This document shows positions 10,332 to 19,120 of a stretch of 64,000 bases of DNA, piece after piece. The translations under genes were made by a program, and so were the position numbers. Under the pieces are notes generated by a model. The model saw only the letters and a program-made list of their open reading frames with translations. It ran no database searches and had not been told where the DNA came from. The stretch covers positions 62,001-126,000 of the forward strand of contig NZ_JAMJXC010000002.1 in the NCBI RefSeq assembly GCF_023571765.1. Reading direction: 5' to 3'. Each line of letters opens with the position of its first letter. The first letter of the stretch is position 1. The DNA is from Xanthobacter aminoxidans. Lineage in GTDB: Bacteria; Pseudomonadota; Alphaproteobacteria; Rhizobiales; Xanthobacteraceae.

Positions 10332-10364
10332 ACTCCATTAATAGGAGTACACTGATTATTTCGG
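10332..10364 (-). promoter_or_regulatory. Candidate operator copy B with ACTCC-N7-GGAGT inverted repeat
   Basis: It lies 90 bp upstream of the first catabolic gene. The core ATAATCAGTGTAC is two changes from copies A and C. The overlapping inverted repeat gives it the look of a dimeric regulator site. Confidence 0.4.
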
Positions 10365-10467
10365 CCGTCAATGCGCCACGTCAGAATTCCTGCAAAATGG
10401 CGCTGATGTGAGCTTATTGCCGGGAAATCGCGCAGATTGCTGCCACTTTGGTGGTCGAAGGAAATCC

Positions 10468-10500
10468 ATAAATGAGGTGATACTGATTAATTCCGCCCAT
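10468..10500 (-). promoter_or_regulatory. Candidate operator copy C (TTAATCAGTAT)
   Basis: It is a second copy of the motif in the same orientation as copy B, about 136 bp further upstream. The core TTAATCAGTAT at 10480-10490 is identical over 11 bases to copy A at 878-888, which lies in the opposite orientation. Confidence 0.4.
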
Positions 10501-10643
10501 TTCGATGGTGCAGCGCAGCGCGCAGCAAAGCCGCGCCGGGACGGCCGGATCTGCGCGCAGCACCTTCGCGGGGGCGGATGGAATGAGCGGCAGTGCGGCG
10601 TTGCGGAATGCCCCCGATGGCCGCGGCGGCCGCGCGCAGGGCC

Positions 10644-12725
10644 TCAGACGGCCTGCGCCGCCGGCTTCTCCTCGAGCGCGGGAAGCTCGATGGTGAAGAC
10701 CGCGCCGCCCTCCCCGTTCTCGACGGAGAGCGCGCCGCCATGGTCGCGGATGATGCCGAAGCTCACGGACAGGCCGAGCCCCGTGCCCTTGCCGGGCGGC
10801 TTGGTGGTGAAGAAGGGCTGGAAGATGCGCTCCCGCACCTCGTCGGGGATGCCGCCGCCATTGTCTTCCACGCGGATGCGCAGCACGCGGCCCGTCTTGC
10901 CGGGCTCGGAACCGACGCTGAGCTGGATGAGGCCGGGGAAGTCCTCGCCGGTGCGGGTGCGACGCTCGACGATGGCGTCGCGGGCATTCTGGATCAGGTT
11001 GATGATGACCTGTTCCAGCTGGTCCTGCCGGCACAGCACCTGCGGGATGTCCGACCCCTGCGCGGTCCGGACCTCGACATTGTCGAGGCGCAGATGCGCC
11101 CCCACCACCTGCAGCGCGCCCTCCACCGCATCGAGCGGCCCGGAGGGCTGGAGGTGCTCGTCGCTCTTGCGGCCGAAGATGCGCATGTGGTCGATGATCC
11201 GGCTCATCCGCGTCGTCTGCTGCACGATGCGGTCGAGCTTGGAGACGAGGTGCTCGGGCGGCAGCCCCATCTTCATGCCGGTAAGCGCGTTGGACGCGGC
11301 AAGGCGGATGACGCCGAGGGGCTGGTTGATCTCGTGGGCAAGCCCGGTCGCCACCTCGCCCAGCGAGGCGAGCTTGGACATCTGGTAGAGCTTGTTCTCC
11401 TCCATCCGCCGCTGGGTCTGGTCGACCGCGACGACCACCACCTCCTGGCCACCGGAACCGCCCCTGTCCATGCCCTGCAGGGGTGCGACGACGATCTCCG
11501 CCTCCAGGTCGGTCCCGCCATCGGAGAGGTGCTCGGTGATGTGGCGGGGTTCCTTGATGTCGTCGACGAGGTTGCGGAAGCGTCGGCTGCCCAGATAGTT
11601 GTGCATGAGGCATCCGAGCGCGCCGTCGGGCGGCGAGCCGATCTCGGTGGCGCCGTCCGGCGTGACATGCATCACCGAGACACCGGGCACCCGGCTGATG
11701 GCATCGAGCACGTTGGCTTCGCGCAGGCGGGCGAGCGCCTGCACCTCCTGCGCCTCCAGCCGCTTCTGCAGGTTGAGGTAGCTGCCGCCCACCGCGACCA
11801 TCACCAGGAGGGCAATGGACAGGCCGGCCGCCGTGCTCCAGATCGCCGCCTTGAAGTCCGCGGTCTGGCCGCGGACAAAATCGGTTGAATAGGCGACGGA
11901 GACGAGGATCGGATATTTGCCGGATCGCACGGTGTAGCCAACCCGCTCCACGCCGTCGATGGTGCTCGCCTGGTGATAGGTTCCGCCACCATTCTGCATG
12001 GCGGCGATGAAGGCTGCGGATTTGGAGATGTCGTCGCCGAAGCTGGTCTTGCTGGTGGCACGGGCGCGGGCGATGCCGTCGGTGCCCATCAGGGCAATCA
12101 GCTCGCCCTCCTCGGTGCGCAGCTGCTTGTAGAAGTCGATGAAGTCGCTGATGGCATAGGAGGCGACCACCACGCCGGCGAACTCACCTTGGGCGTCGCT
12201 CAGCGGCCGGGTGAGCTGGATGGTCCATTTCTTGGAGACGCGGCCGAGCACCGGCTTGCTGATGAAGAGCTGCCCCTTCGCCGGGTCCTTGCCCATGTGC
12301 ACGCGGATATGCTCGCGATCGGAGAGATCCACCTTCTCCGGCCCGGGCGGCGCAAGGCTGGTCGCGACCATAATCCCGTTCTTATCCGTGACGGCGAGCT
12401 GGACCAGCGAGGCCGGGACGTTGAAATCCTTCAGCTGCTCGTAGATCTGGTAGGGTGAGGCGCTACTGTCGTGGCCGCTGGCGAAGTTCTGCAGCAGGGC
12501 GTCGATGGGCTCCACCGCCTGCTCGAAGCTGCGCATCAGCAGTGTCGCCATGCGGTGCGCCGAGATCTCCGCCTTCTCCATCTCGGCCTGGCTGTGCAGC
12601 TGGAACAGCACCAGCGCCGCGACGAGCGGAATGACGCCGACGAGGAAGACGAGCCCTCCCAGCATCAGCGTGACGCGGTTGAAGCCCCGGCCGTCCGGGC
12701 GCGAGGGGGCGTCAGGTGCGGGCAT
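10644..12725 (-). CDS. Membrane sensor histidine kinase with periplasmic Cache domain
   Basis: A 693-residue kinase. A first membrane span (about 20-42) is followed by a large periplasmic domain (about 43-305) of the double-Cache type, a second span (about 308-328), a PAS-like region, and the kinase core. The phospho-accepting histidine is in [10 protein letters not shown] near residue 464. The N box NLIQNARDA and the G boxes DNGGGIP and GKGTGLGLS complete an intact ATPase. The start at 12725 has GGAGGTG eight bases upstream and overlaps the upstream receiver gene by 14 bp, so the two are coupled. Cache domains usually bind small organic acids or amino acids. Confidence 0.9.
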   Translation of the reverse strand: MPAPDAPSRPDGRGFNRVTLMLGGLVFLVGVIPLVAALVLFQLHSQAEMEKAEISAHRMATLLMRSFEQAVEPIDALLQNFASGHDSSASPYQIYEQLKDFNVPASLVQLAVTDKNGIMVATSLAPPGPEKVDLSDREHIRVHMGKDPAKGQLFISKPVLGRVSKKWTIQLTRPLSDAQGEFAGVVVASYAISDFIDFYKQLRTEEGELIALMGTDGIARARATSKTSFGDDISKSAAFIAAMQNGGGTYHQASTIDGVERVGYTVRSGKYPILVSVAYSTDFVRGQTADFKAAIWSTAAGLSIALLVMVAVGGSYLNLQKRLEAQEVQALARLREANVLDAISRVPGVSVMHVTPDGATEIGSPPDGALGCLMHNYLGSRRFRNLVDDIKEPRHITEHLSDGGTDLEAEIVVAPLQGMDRGGSGGQEVVVVAVDQTQRRMEENKLYQMSKLASLGEVATGLAHEINQPLGVIRLAASNALTGMKMGLPPEHLVSKLDRIVQQTTRMSRIIDHMRIFGRKSDEHLQPSGPLDAVEGALQVVGAHLRLDNVEVRTAQGSDIPQVLCRQDQLEQVIINLIQNARDAIVERRTRTGEDFPGLIQLSVGSEPGKTGRVLRIRVEDNGGGIPDEVRERIFQPFFTTKPPGKGTGLGLSVSFGIIRDHGGALSVENGEGGAVFTIELPALEEKPAAQAV

Positions 12726-13095
12726 CGGCGACACCTCCAAGCTCGACCAGGGCCTCGCACAGGGCATCAAAGGCCAGCGGCTTCGGGAAGCAGCGCAGCA
12801 CGCCGACCTCCCGGGCCCGCGCCATGTCGGCCTCGGCGGCATGGCCCGTCATCATCAGAAAGTGCAGATCACGGGTGGGGAATCGCCCGAGCATCGTTTC
12901 CACCAGGGCGACGCCGTCCATGTCCGGCATCCGCATGTCGGTGAGCACCACGCGGATATCGGGATCGCGGGCGAGCACGTCGAGAGCATCCACGCCGCGC
13001 CCCACGGAGCAGGTCGACAGGCCGCGAAAGCCAAGAGCCTCGACCAGTTCGTCGAGATATTCCGGTTCGTCATCGACAATGAGAACGTGATTCAT
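12712..13095 (-). CDS. Single-domain response regulator (receiver only)
   Basis: A 127-residue CheY-like receiver with a complete active site: acidic pair D8-D9, phospho-acceptor D53 in LTDMRMPD, threonine in MMTGH, and the lysine in FPKPL. There is no output domain. It is the first gene of a two-gene unit with the Cache histidine kinase and overlaps it by 14 bp. It probably acts as a phosphate shuttle or sink in a relay with the divergently encoded REC-EAL and REC-winged-helix proteins; this is inferred from position. Confidence 0.88.
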   Translation of the reverse strand: MNHVLIVDDEPEYLDELVEALGFRGLSTCSVGRGVDALDVLARDPDIRVVLTDMRMPDMDGVALVETMLGRFPTRDLHFLMMTGHAAEADMARAREVGVLRCFPKPLAFDALCEALVELGGVADART

Positions 13096-13159
13096 CTGCC
13101 GTCGGACCTATTCGGACGGTATCAATTGGCGGCTATCGGTGCTGCGCCGCACTCCACGC

Positions 13160-13185
13160 TTGGCCTGACTTTTCGTCAAGGCCAA
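13160..13185. promoter_or_regulatory. Inverted repeat between divergent two-component genes
   Basis: TTGGCCTGA and TCAAGGCCAA pair with one bulged base around a short AT-rich spacer. The repeat is in the 223-bp gap between the receiver-kinase pair (minus) and the REC-EAL pair (plus), where a shared operator would be expected. Confidence 0.4.
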
Positions 13186-13318
13186 CTCATTCCGTTTTGG
13201 AGCGAAATCCGGATCAGTTGCCGCCTTGCAATGTGACAACCGGAGTGAAATATAAAAGACAAGAGCGGAACGCCTTGGGCAATCTAAAAGATTCGGGCGC
13301 CGTGAAAAGAGGTGCTCC

Positions 13319-14614
13319 ATGTCGGCGGAACGCGATCCGGTCAATCATCGTGCCGGACGCGCAAATCTTCGGCGGATCCTCATCCTCGACGATGACGACG
13401 CTTTCCGGGAAGACTTAGCAGAATACCTCACGTTCGCCGGACACCAAGTGGATCATACCTCCCAACCGGAGACTTTGACCCCGGCCCGCATGTGCCAGAC
13501 CGACATTCTCCTGCTCGACTTGAACATGCCGGGAATCGACGGCGTGGACGTGCTGCGCAATCTCTGTCGCTGCGTGCTGAGCCCTCAAGTGGTCCTCATC
13601 AGCGGAAGTGACGTAGATGTGATTGCGGCCGCCGCGGAGGCCGGGCGCATGAGCAACATCCGCGTCCTTGGCACGCTGCACAAGCCGTTCGATCCCGAAG
13701 ACCTGCTGGCTCTCATCGGTGGCGATGCGGCCCAGGAGTTCGATCGCGGCGCCCCCGGCGGCGCGCCGTCCGAGGCGCAGGTGATTGCCTCGGTGGAAGC
13801 TTCTCTCGCCGCCGACACCGTGCCTGTGAAGTTCCAGCCCAAGTGCCACCCGGACCACCGCACCTTCGCGGGAGCCGAGGCGCTGCTCGGCGACGCGTGG
13901 CCCGGCCTCGGCCGGATCTCGCCGTCTGCCGTGATCGCGGCCGCATCAGTCAATCCCGATCTGATGCGGCGGCTCACGCTTCGCGTGGTCGAGACCGCCG
14001 CGCGGGGGGCCGCGGCGTGGCAGGCGGCCGGCCTTCGCGGCCCCGTCAGCATCAACATGCCGCTCGACGTACTCACCGAGCGCCAAGCGTCCAATCTGCT
14101 CGCCACCACGGTCCGCAATGCCGGCCTCACCCCCGCGGACGTCATCCTGGAACTGACGGAAGACGCGCTTTACGGCTCCTCCAGCGATGCGCTGATGGCA
14201 CTCGCCCAGATGCGCATGGCGGGATTTGGCATCGCCCTGGACGACGTGGGGCAGCGGCAGAGCGGCCTGCTCCAGCTGGCCCGCCTGCCCATCACCGAGC
14301 TGAAGGTCGACCGCGCGCTGATCGTGCAGTCCCGCGGCACCGAGAAGTCGCGCAGCATCCTTGAGGCGCTGATCCAGCTCGGCCATCGCCTCGGCCTCAA
14401 GGTGGTAGCCGAAGGCATTGAGACCGAAGAGGATTTGTCACGGGTCAAGGCGATGGGGGCCGATCTGGTCCAAGGTTTTCTGATATCGCGCAAACTTGCC
14501 CTTGCCGAACTGATTGCGATGTTCAAGGAATGGAACAAACCGGACGCCACAACCGGGGACGTCAAGGTCGAGGAAGCCAAACGCGAGGACGCCAAGCCAG
14601 ATAATGCGCAATGA
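13319..14614 (+). CDS. Response regulator with EAL (cyclic-di-GMP phosphodiesterase-like) output domain
   Basis: A 431-residue REC-EAL protein. The receiver (about 18-135) has acidic residues DDDD at 24-27, phospho-acceptor D67 in LLDLNMPG and a KPF lysine. The EAL domain (about 165-410) keeps the EAL glutamate (AEALL near 187), the Asn in SINMP, ELTED, LDDVG, ELKVDR, AEGIETEED and the Gln of LVQGF. Most metal ligands are therefore present. The substrate-contact Arg of EALLR is Gly and the DDFG motif reads DDVG, so activity may be altered. A hydrophilic acidic/lysine-rich tail follows. GAGGTG lies upstream of the ATG at 13319. Confidence 0.88.
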   Translation: MSAERDPVNHRAGRANLRRILILDDDDAFREDLAEYLTFAGHQVDHTSQPETLTPARMCQTDILLLDLNMPGIDGVDVLRNLCRCVLSPQVVLISGSDVDVIAAAAEAGRMSNIRVLGTLHKPFDPEDLLALIGGDAAQEFDRGAPGGAPSEAQVIASVEASLAADTVPVKFQPKCHPDHRTFAGAEALLGDAWPGLGRISPSAVIAAASVNPDLMRRLTLRVVETAARGAAAWQAAGLRGPVSINMPLDVLTERQASNLLATTVRNAGLTPADVILELTEDALYGSSSDALMALAQMRMAGFGIALDDVGQRQSGLLQLARLPITELKVDRALIVQSRGTEKSRSILEALIQLGHRLGLKVVAEGIETEEDLSRVKAMGADLVQGFLISRKLALAELIAMFKEWNKPDATTGDVKVEEAKREDAKPDNAQ

Positions 14615-15413
14615 CAGCCCCAAGCATGGCCCAGGCGAAATGGCCGAGCCGCAGGTGCTTCTGGTCGATGACGATCCCGACGTGCTGGAAGAACTGCACG
14701 ACGGCCTCTCGATGCTCGGCATTCCCTCGCTCACCGCGACCACAGCCGTGGAAGCGCTGGACCTCGTGCAGCGCAACGATCCCCTGAAGGTGATCGTCAC
14801 CGACCTGCAGATGCCGCGCATCGACGGCATCGAGCTGCTGCAGAAGCTCTCGGTGCGGCGCCGCAAGCATCCCATGGCCGCCATCGTCATCACCGGCCAT
14901 GCCTCCCTCGACCGCGCCGTGGGCGCGCTGCGCCTCCAGGCGGTGGACTTCCTCCAGAAGCCCCTCGCCGCCGAGGAGGTGGCCCATGCCATCCAGCGCG
15001 CGCTGGCCATCGTCGAGGACGAGGCGCTGACGGCGAACGGCGAGGACGATCCACCCGCCACCATCGCCCGGCCGAACTACATGAAGGCGCTCGTCGCCGC
15101 CCGCGCCGACCGCGACGCCATCTTTCAGGCCGGCCTGTTCTCCGATCCCGCGTGGGAGATGATGCTCGACCTCGCGGTGGCGGAGGCCAGCGCCCGCCCC
15201 ATCTCCGTCACCAGCCTGTGCATCGCCTCCGGCGCGCCCACCACCACGGCGCTGCGCCGCATCGACGATCTGGAGACGGCGGAGCTGGTGAAGCGCGTGC
15301 CGGACGCCCGCGACCGGCGGCGCATCCTGGTGGTGCTGACAGAGCAGGGCCGCGGCCGCATGGAGGCCTTCGTGCGGCGCCAGGCCGACCGCTTCGGCAT
15401 CAAGCTCGACTGA
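14604..15413 (+). CDS. Response regulator with MarR-like winged-helix output domain
   Basis: A 269-residue protein. The receiver (about 15-135) has DDD at 22-24, phospho-acceptor D67 in VTDLQMP, TGH and QKPL. After a linker, residues about 180-265 form a MarR-type winged helix: a helix-turn-helix TTALRRIDDLETAELVKRV, then the basic wing PDARDRRRILVVLT. The fusion is uncommon. The ATG at 14604 overlaps the REC-EAL stop by 11 bp; the ATG at 14640 (MAEPQVLLVDDD) is an equally plausible start. It ends just before a strong bidirectional terminator, so the pair is one unit. Confidence 0.85.
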   Translation: MRNDSPKHGPGEMAEPQVLLVDDDPDVLEELHDGLSMLGIPSLTATTAVEALDLVQRNDPLKVIVTDLQMPRIDGIELLQKLSVRRRKHPMAAIVITGHASLDRAVGALRLQAVDFLQKPLAAEEVAHAIQRALAIVEDEALTANGEDDPPATIARPNYMKALVAARADRDAIFQAGLFSDPAWEMMLDLAVAEASARPISVTSLCIASGAPTTTALRRIDDLETAELVKRVPDARDRRRILVVLTEQGRGRMEAFVRRQADRFGIKLD

Positions 15414-15432
15414 ACCAAATTCCGCAAATGAA

Positions 15433-15470
15433 AAGGGCCGGTGTCTCCCGACACCGGCCCTTGTTCTTGT
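15433..15470. terminator. Bidirectional rho-independent terminator
   Basis: A perfect 13-bp stem (AAGGGCCGGTGTC) with a TCCC loop lies between two convergent genes that end at 15413 and 15481. A-rich bases precede it and TTGTTCTTGT follows, so it can stop transcripts from both sides. Confidence 0.9.
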
Positions 15471-15480
15471 GCGGCGCGGA

Positions 15481-17157
15481 TCAGGCGGCGCGCAGGGTGG
15501 AGACGAAGCTCGTCACCTCGCGCTGGAGATCCTGCGACTGCTCGGAGAGGGCCGAGGACAGGCTCATGAGCTGGGTCGCGGCGGAGCCGGTCATGCCGGC
15601 GGCCTGGCCGACGCCGGACATGTTGTTCGTCACCTGGGTGGCACCCTGGGCTGCCCGGTGGGTGTTGGCGGCGATCTCGCTGGTGGCGGCCCGCTGCTCC
15701 TCCACCGCGCCGGCGATGATGGCGGTCAGATCACGCACGTTGTTGATGGTGGTCACGATGCTCTGGATCGAGGTCACCGTGGCCGAGGTCGCGTGCTGGA
15801 TCTCGCCGATCTTCATGGAGATTTCGTCGGTGGCCTTCGCCGTCTGGGCGGCGAGCTCCTTCACCTCGGAGGCGACCACCGCGAAGCCGCGGCCCGCATC
15901 GCCCGCCCGCGCCGCCTCGATGGTGGCGTTGAGGGCGAGGAGGTTGGTCTGCTCGGCGATCTCCTTGATGAGGTTCAGCACCTGCCCGATGGACTGGGCC
16001 GCCTCGGAGAGCTGGCGGATGTTGTCGTTGGTGCGCTCGGCCTCCTCGGCCGCCGAGCGGGCGATGACCGCCGAGTTCGAAACCTGGTCGCTCATCTCGC
16101 GGATGGAGGCGGACAGCTCCTCGGCGGAGGCGGCGACCGTCTGCACGTTGTCGGATGCCCCCTCGGCGGCGATCGTCACCGACTGCGCCTGGCGGGACGT
16201 TTCCTCCGCCGTGGCCGAGAGATTGCGGGCGGCGTCCGCCACCTCGCCGGACGAGCCGGAGAAGCGCTCGGCGAGGGCACCCATGCGGCTCTGGAAGGAA
16301 TTGGCGATGGAGACACGCTCGGCGACGAGCTGCTGCGCCATCTCCTCTTCCTTGCGCTTCTGCTCGGCGCGCAGGTTCTCGGTCTCGACGAGGCCGTCGC
16401 GGAACACCTCGAGGGTGCGGGCGATGTCGCCGATCTCGTTCTTGGTCTCGCGGTTCGGCACATCGGTCTCGAGGGCGCCGCCGGCGATCTTGCCCATGGC
16501 GTCGGTGACGCGGTTGAGCGGGCGGGTGATGCCGATGACGATGAAGGCGACGGCGGCAAGGCCGAGCACGATCTGGACGCCGATGGACACAAGCAGGACG
16601 AAGCGCGCCTCGTTGTAATCCGCAACAGAAGAGGCAGCGGCCGCCTCGGCGGACCGGTCGTTGAGTTCAACGTTCTTGTCGAGGCCGGTGACGACCGAAT
16701 CGAACAAGACAAGGGTCTTGCTCGCCAGTTCGACAGCCTCTTCCACCATGCCGGACTGGTGCTTGCCGAGGAATTCCGCCTGGGCCTGCGTGTAGTCAGC
16801 CCAGTGCACCATCACCGAGTTCCAGAGATTGCGCTCTTCCTGGCTGGAAATGAGCTTCTCATAGTCCGACATCGCCTTGCCGTTCTCGGCGAGGAGACGT
16901 GTCATGCGCGACTGAAGGGCCGCGCTTTCCTTGGGGTCCGTCACAAGGAGGATGCGCATGGCCGCGACGCGAACCCGGGTCATCGTATACTTGACCTCGC
17001 CCACGGCGCGCACGCTCGGGAGCCAGTTGGTGGTGATTTCCGTCGTATTGTCGTTGAGGTGGCTGAGCTTGGTGAGGGCCAGAACCCCCTGTCCGGCCGC
17101 CAGAGCGACCAGGACAAGATAGAGGCCGATCAATGTACTCTTGACGGTCAGACGCAT
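15481..17157 (-). CDS. Methyl-accepting chemotaxis protein
   Basis: A 558-residue transmembrane chemoreceptor. A first membrane span (about 6-28), a periplasmic four-helix-bundle type sensor (about 29-188), a second span (about 190-212) and a HAMP domain (about 213-265) lead to a long cytoplasmic coiled coil. The hairpin tip carries the invariant [18 protein letters not shown] near residue 410. The start at 17157 has GGGGAG upstream. No pentapeptide tether for CheR is visible at the C-terminus. It lies directly downstream of ftcR, 122 bp away, next to the che genes. Its ligand is unknown. Confidence 0.92.
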   Translation of the reverse strand: MRLTVKSTLIGLYLVLVALAAGQGVLALTKLSHLNDNTTEITTNWLPSVRAVGEVKYTMTRVRVAAMRILLVTDPKESAALQSRMTRLLAENGKAMSDYEKLISSQEERNLWNSVMVHWADYTQAQAEFLGKHQSGMVEEAVELASKTLVLFDSVVTGLDKNVELNDRSAEAAAASSVADYNEARFVLLVSIGVQIVLGLAAVAFIVIGITRPLNRVTDAMGKIAGGALETDVPNRETKNEIGDIARTLEVFRDGLVETENLRAEQKRKEEEMAQQLVAERVSIANSFQSRMGALAERFSGSSGEVADAARNLSATAEETSRQAQSVTIAAEGASDNVQTVAASAEELSASIREMSDQVSNSAVIARSAAEEAERTNDNIRQLSEAAQSIGQVLNLIKEIAEQTNLLALNATIEAARAGDAGRGFAVVASEVKELAAQTAKATDEISMKIGEIQHATSATVTSIQSIVTTINNVRDLTAIIAGAVEEQRAATSEIAANTHRAAQGATQVTNNMSGVGQAAGMTGSAATQLMSLSSALSEQSQDLQREVTSFVSTLRAA

Positions 17158-17279
17158 TTTTGTCTCCCCATTTTCGGGTTGTCTCGAACTTGTCTCGGAT
17201 TTGAAAGACAAAGATCCGTCCCGTCCTAGCCAATCAAGCTGGGTTGTAGCTTGCAATTCTGCGGGACTCTTTCGCCCGC

Positions 17280-17951
17280 TCAGCCGACGTACTGGTAGCC
17301 GAGATAGCGGCGGGCATCGATGACGTCGCGGCCGAGCTTCAGGCGCAGCTTCTTGCGCAGCTTGCTCATGTGGCCCTCGACCACGCTCTCGTCCACGTCT
17401 TCGTTGAAGATGCCGTAGATGGTGTTGAAGATCTGGGTCTTGGTGACCCGGCGCTTCGAATTCTTCACGAGATATTCGAGGATGTGCCGCTCGCGGCGCG
17501 GCAGGGCCAGGGGCTCTCCGTCCACTTCCGGGTCGCGGCCATCGAAGAACACGCGCAGGCGCTCGTCGAGCGGCATCTGGATGTCGCCCGAGCGCACCCG
17601 CCGCCACACCGCATCCGCGCGGGCCACGATCTCGCGCACATGGACGGGCTTGCGCACCACGTCGTCGATGCCGGCGGTGAAGAGTTCCAGCGTCTGGGTG
17701 AGGGACTTCACATCCTCCAGCGCGATGATGGGCGCCTTGCTGTGCGAGCGGATGAGGTCGGGATAGGTGATCCGCGCCTCGGACTCCCCGATCAGGAAGC
17801 TTTCGACCGCGCCGAGATCCTGGTCCGAGGTGGTCTCGATCCAGTCCCGGAACTCGTTACCCGAGAAGCTCTGCGAAGAAAAACCTTCGCGAGAGAACGC
17901 CGACACATAACTTTCCGCAACAGACGCACGCTCATCAACGACCACGTACAT
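17280..17951 (-). CDS. ftcR: Flagellar transcriptional regulator FtcR (OmpR family)
   Basis: A 223-residue regulator. The start [19 protein letters not shown] and the AVESFLIGE segment are characteristic of FtcR, the flagellar master regulator described in Brucella. The receiver-like half is atypical: the region that should hold the phospho-acceptor reads AVESFLIGE without an Asp-x-x-Met-Pro motif, while the VRKPVH lysine remains. The C-terminal half (about 125-223) is an OmpR/PhoB winged helix with [13 protein letters not shown] as recognition helix. GGAGG seven bases before the ATG at 17951 decides the start over 17966. It is the best candidate to bind the 11-bp direct repeats found across this window. 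Confidence 0.88.
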   Translation of the reverse strand: MYVVVDERASVAESYVSAFSREGFSSQSFSGNEFRDWIETTSDQDLGAVESFLIGESEARITYPDLIRSHSKAPIIALEDVKSLTQTLELFTAGIDDVVRKPVHVREIVARADAVWRRVRSGDIQMPLDERLRVFFDGRDPEVDGEPLALPRRERHILEYLVKNSKRRVTKTQIFNTIYGIFNEDVDESVVEGHMSKLRKKLRLKLGRDVIDARRYLGYQYVG

Positions 17952-18274
17952 GATACCCTCCATCATGTCACAGCATTTCCGCGCGATCGGCGTCGATGTC
18001 TTACTGACTTATTGACGATCCGAACGACACAAAACCCCTATGACGCGGCGGTGGAGCGAGCAATCTGAAGAGAAACGGGTTTGGGAGCGAATTCATTGCC
18101 AAATCGGAGTGGCCGCGGGATCACCGGCCCCGGAAACGCCGAAGCCGGCGGCGGATGCTGGATCCGCGGCGCCGGCTTCGGATTGATCGACCCCTCTTGC
18201 TCCGGATTGCCTCCGATCCGGAATGATCCCTCAGCCGCCCGGCGCAAGCTCCGGGCCGCGGGGGCTGGCCCCTG
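17952..18274. other. 323-bp spacer between cheR end and ftcR start
   Basis: No gene is visible. The ftcR-proximal half (17952-18080) is AT-richer than its surroundings and should hold the ftcR promoter. The cheR-proximal half contains a 43-bp compound hairpin (18139-18181) and a smaller inverted repeat TCCGGAT-N8-ATCCGGA (18201-18222). No copy of the 16-bp flagellar motif was found here. Confidence 0.5.
18139..18181 (-). terminator. Long hairpin downstream of cheR
   Basis: Outer arms CCGAAGCCGGCG and CGCCGGCTTCGG are a perfect 12-bp pair, and GCGGAT/ATCCGC pair inside around GCTGG. It lies about 95 bp after the cheR stop. The downstream T content is weak, so it may end the flgE-to-cheR transcript or protect its 3' end. 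Confidence 0.55.
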
Positions 18275-19120
18275 CTACCGCCGGGCGGCGACGATGGTCG
18301 CCGGCGCGCGGGTGTGGACGTAGGTGCCGCGATGGTCCGGCAGCGGGCGGAAGGCATCGCAGATGCCGATGGCCGTCTCCGCCCCGCCGAGCTGGAGGAA
18401 GCCGTCGGGCGCGAGCTGGCGCGACATGCGCGCGAGGATGTCGGCCTTGGTGGGCACGTCGAAATAGATCAGCACGTTCCGGCACATGATGAGATCGAAC
18501 GTGCCGAGCCCGCCGAAGGGATCGAGCAGGTTGAACTTGCGATACTCGATCATGGCTTTCAGCTGCGGAACGACCTCCCACCAGTCCCCCGACTTCACGA
18601 AATACTTGAGCAATTGCTGCACCGAGAGCCCGCGCTGCACCTCGAACTGGTTGTAGCGCCCGGCCCGCGCCCGCTCCAGAACCTCGCTCGAGATGTCCGT
18701 GCCGATGATCTGCACCCGCCGCCCGCCTGTGAGTTCCGGCTTCTCGGCCAGCATCATGGCGATGGAATAGGGTTCCTGCCCCGTCGAGGCGGCGGCGCAC
18801 CAGATGCGCAGCGTGTGCGTCTTCAGCCGCGCCGCGCACAGCGCCGGCAGGAGCGAGCGGGCCATGTCCTCGAACGGCACCTTGTCGCGGAAGAACAAGG
18901 ACTCGTTCGTGGTCATCGCCTCCACCACCGCTTCCGCGATGATGGGGGCCTCGTTGCTCTTCAGGATCTCCGCCAGCCGCGCGAAATCGGGAATCGCGAA
19001 GCGGTTGAGCAGGGGAATGAGGCGGCTTTCCAGGAGATAATGCTTGTCGTCGGTGAGGATGAGCCCCGATCTCTCTTTCAGGAACCGGGCGAAGAAGTCG
19101 TAGTCCGCGGGGCGGATCAT
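18275..19120 (-). CDS. cheR: Chemotaxis receptor methyltransferase CheR
   Basis: A 281-residue SAM-dependent glutamate methyltransferase. The N-terminal helical domain (1-75) has the conserved TTNESLFFRD segment at its junction with the Rossmann domain (about 80-275). SAM-binding features include IWCAAASTGQEPYSIAM and IIGTDISSEVLERAR, followed by the beta-subdomain and DLIMCRNVLIYFD. It methylates receptor glutamates for adaptation, opposite to CheB. The start at 19120 overlaps the cheB stop by 4 bp (ATGA). It is the last gene of the che block. Confidence 0.95.
   Translation of the reverse strand: MIRPADYDFFARFLKERSGLILTDDKHYLLESRLIPLLNRFAIPDFARLAEILKSNEAPIIAEAVVEAMTTNESLFFRDKVPFEDMARSLLPALCAARLKTHTLRIWCAAASTGQEPYSIAMMLAEKPELTGGRRVQIIGTDISSEVLERARAGRYNQFEVQRGLSVQQLLKYFVKSGDWWEVVPQLKAMIEYRKFNLLDPFGGLGTFDLIMCRNVLIYFDVPTKADILARMSRQLAPDGFLQLGGAETAIGICDAFRPLPDHRGTYVHTRAPATIVAARR

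Larger units (their letters stand above)
10243..10643. promoter_or_regulatory. 401-bp spacer with likely promoter/operator of the catabolic cluster
   Basis: No gene is seen here. Two related AT-rich segments of about 33 bp lie at 10332-10364 and near 10468-10500. Read on the minus strand, 23 of 33 positions agree (shared core AATCAGT and, 13 bases on, ATTWATGGA). The first includes an inverted repeat ACTCC-N7-GGAGT at 10332-10348. The remainder, 10501-10643, is GC-rich DNA after the histidine-kinase stop with a GGCCGC-rich palindrome near 10618. The paired sites suggest binding of a cluster-specific regulator, whose gene is not in the window. Confidence 0.45.

Noticed and set aside
17158-17279. 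A possible FtcR box upstream of the MCP gene (GCAAGCTACAACCCAG, minus strand)
   Set aside because: Only 11 of 16 positions match and the second half-site is lost.
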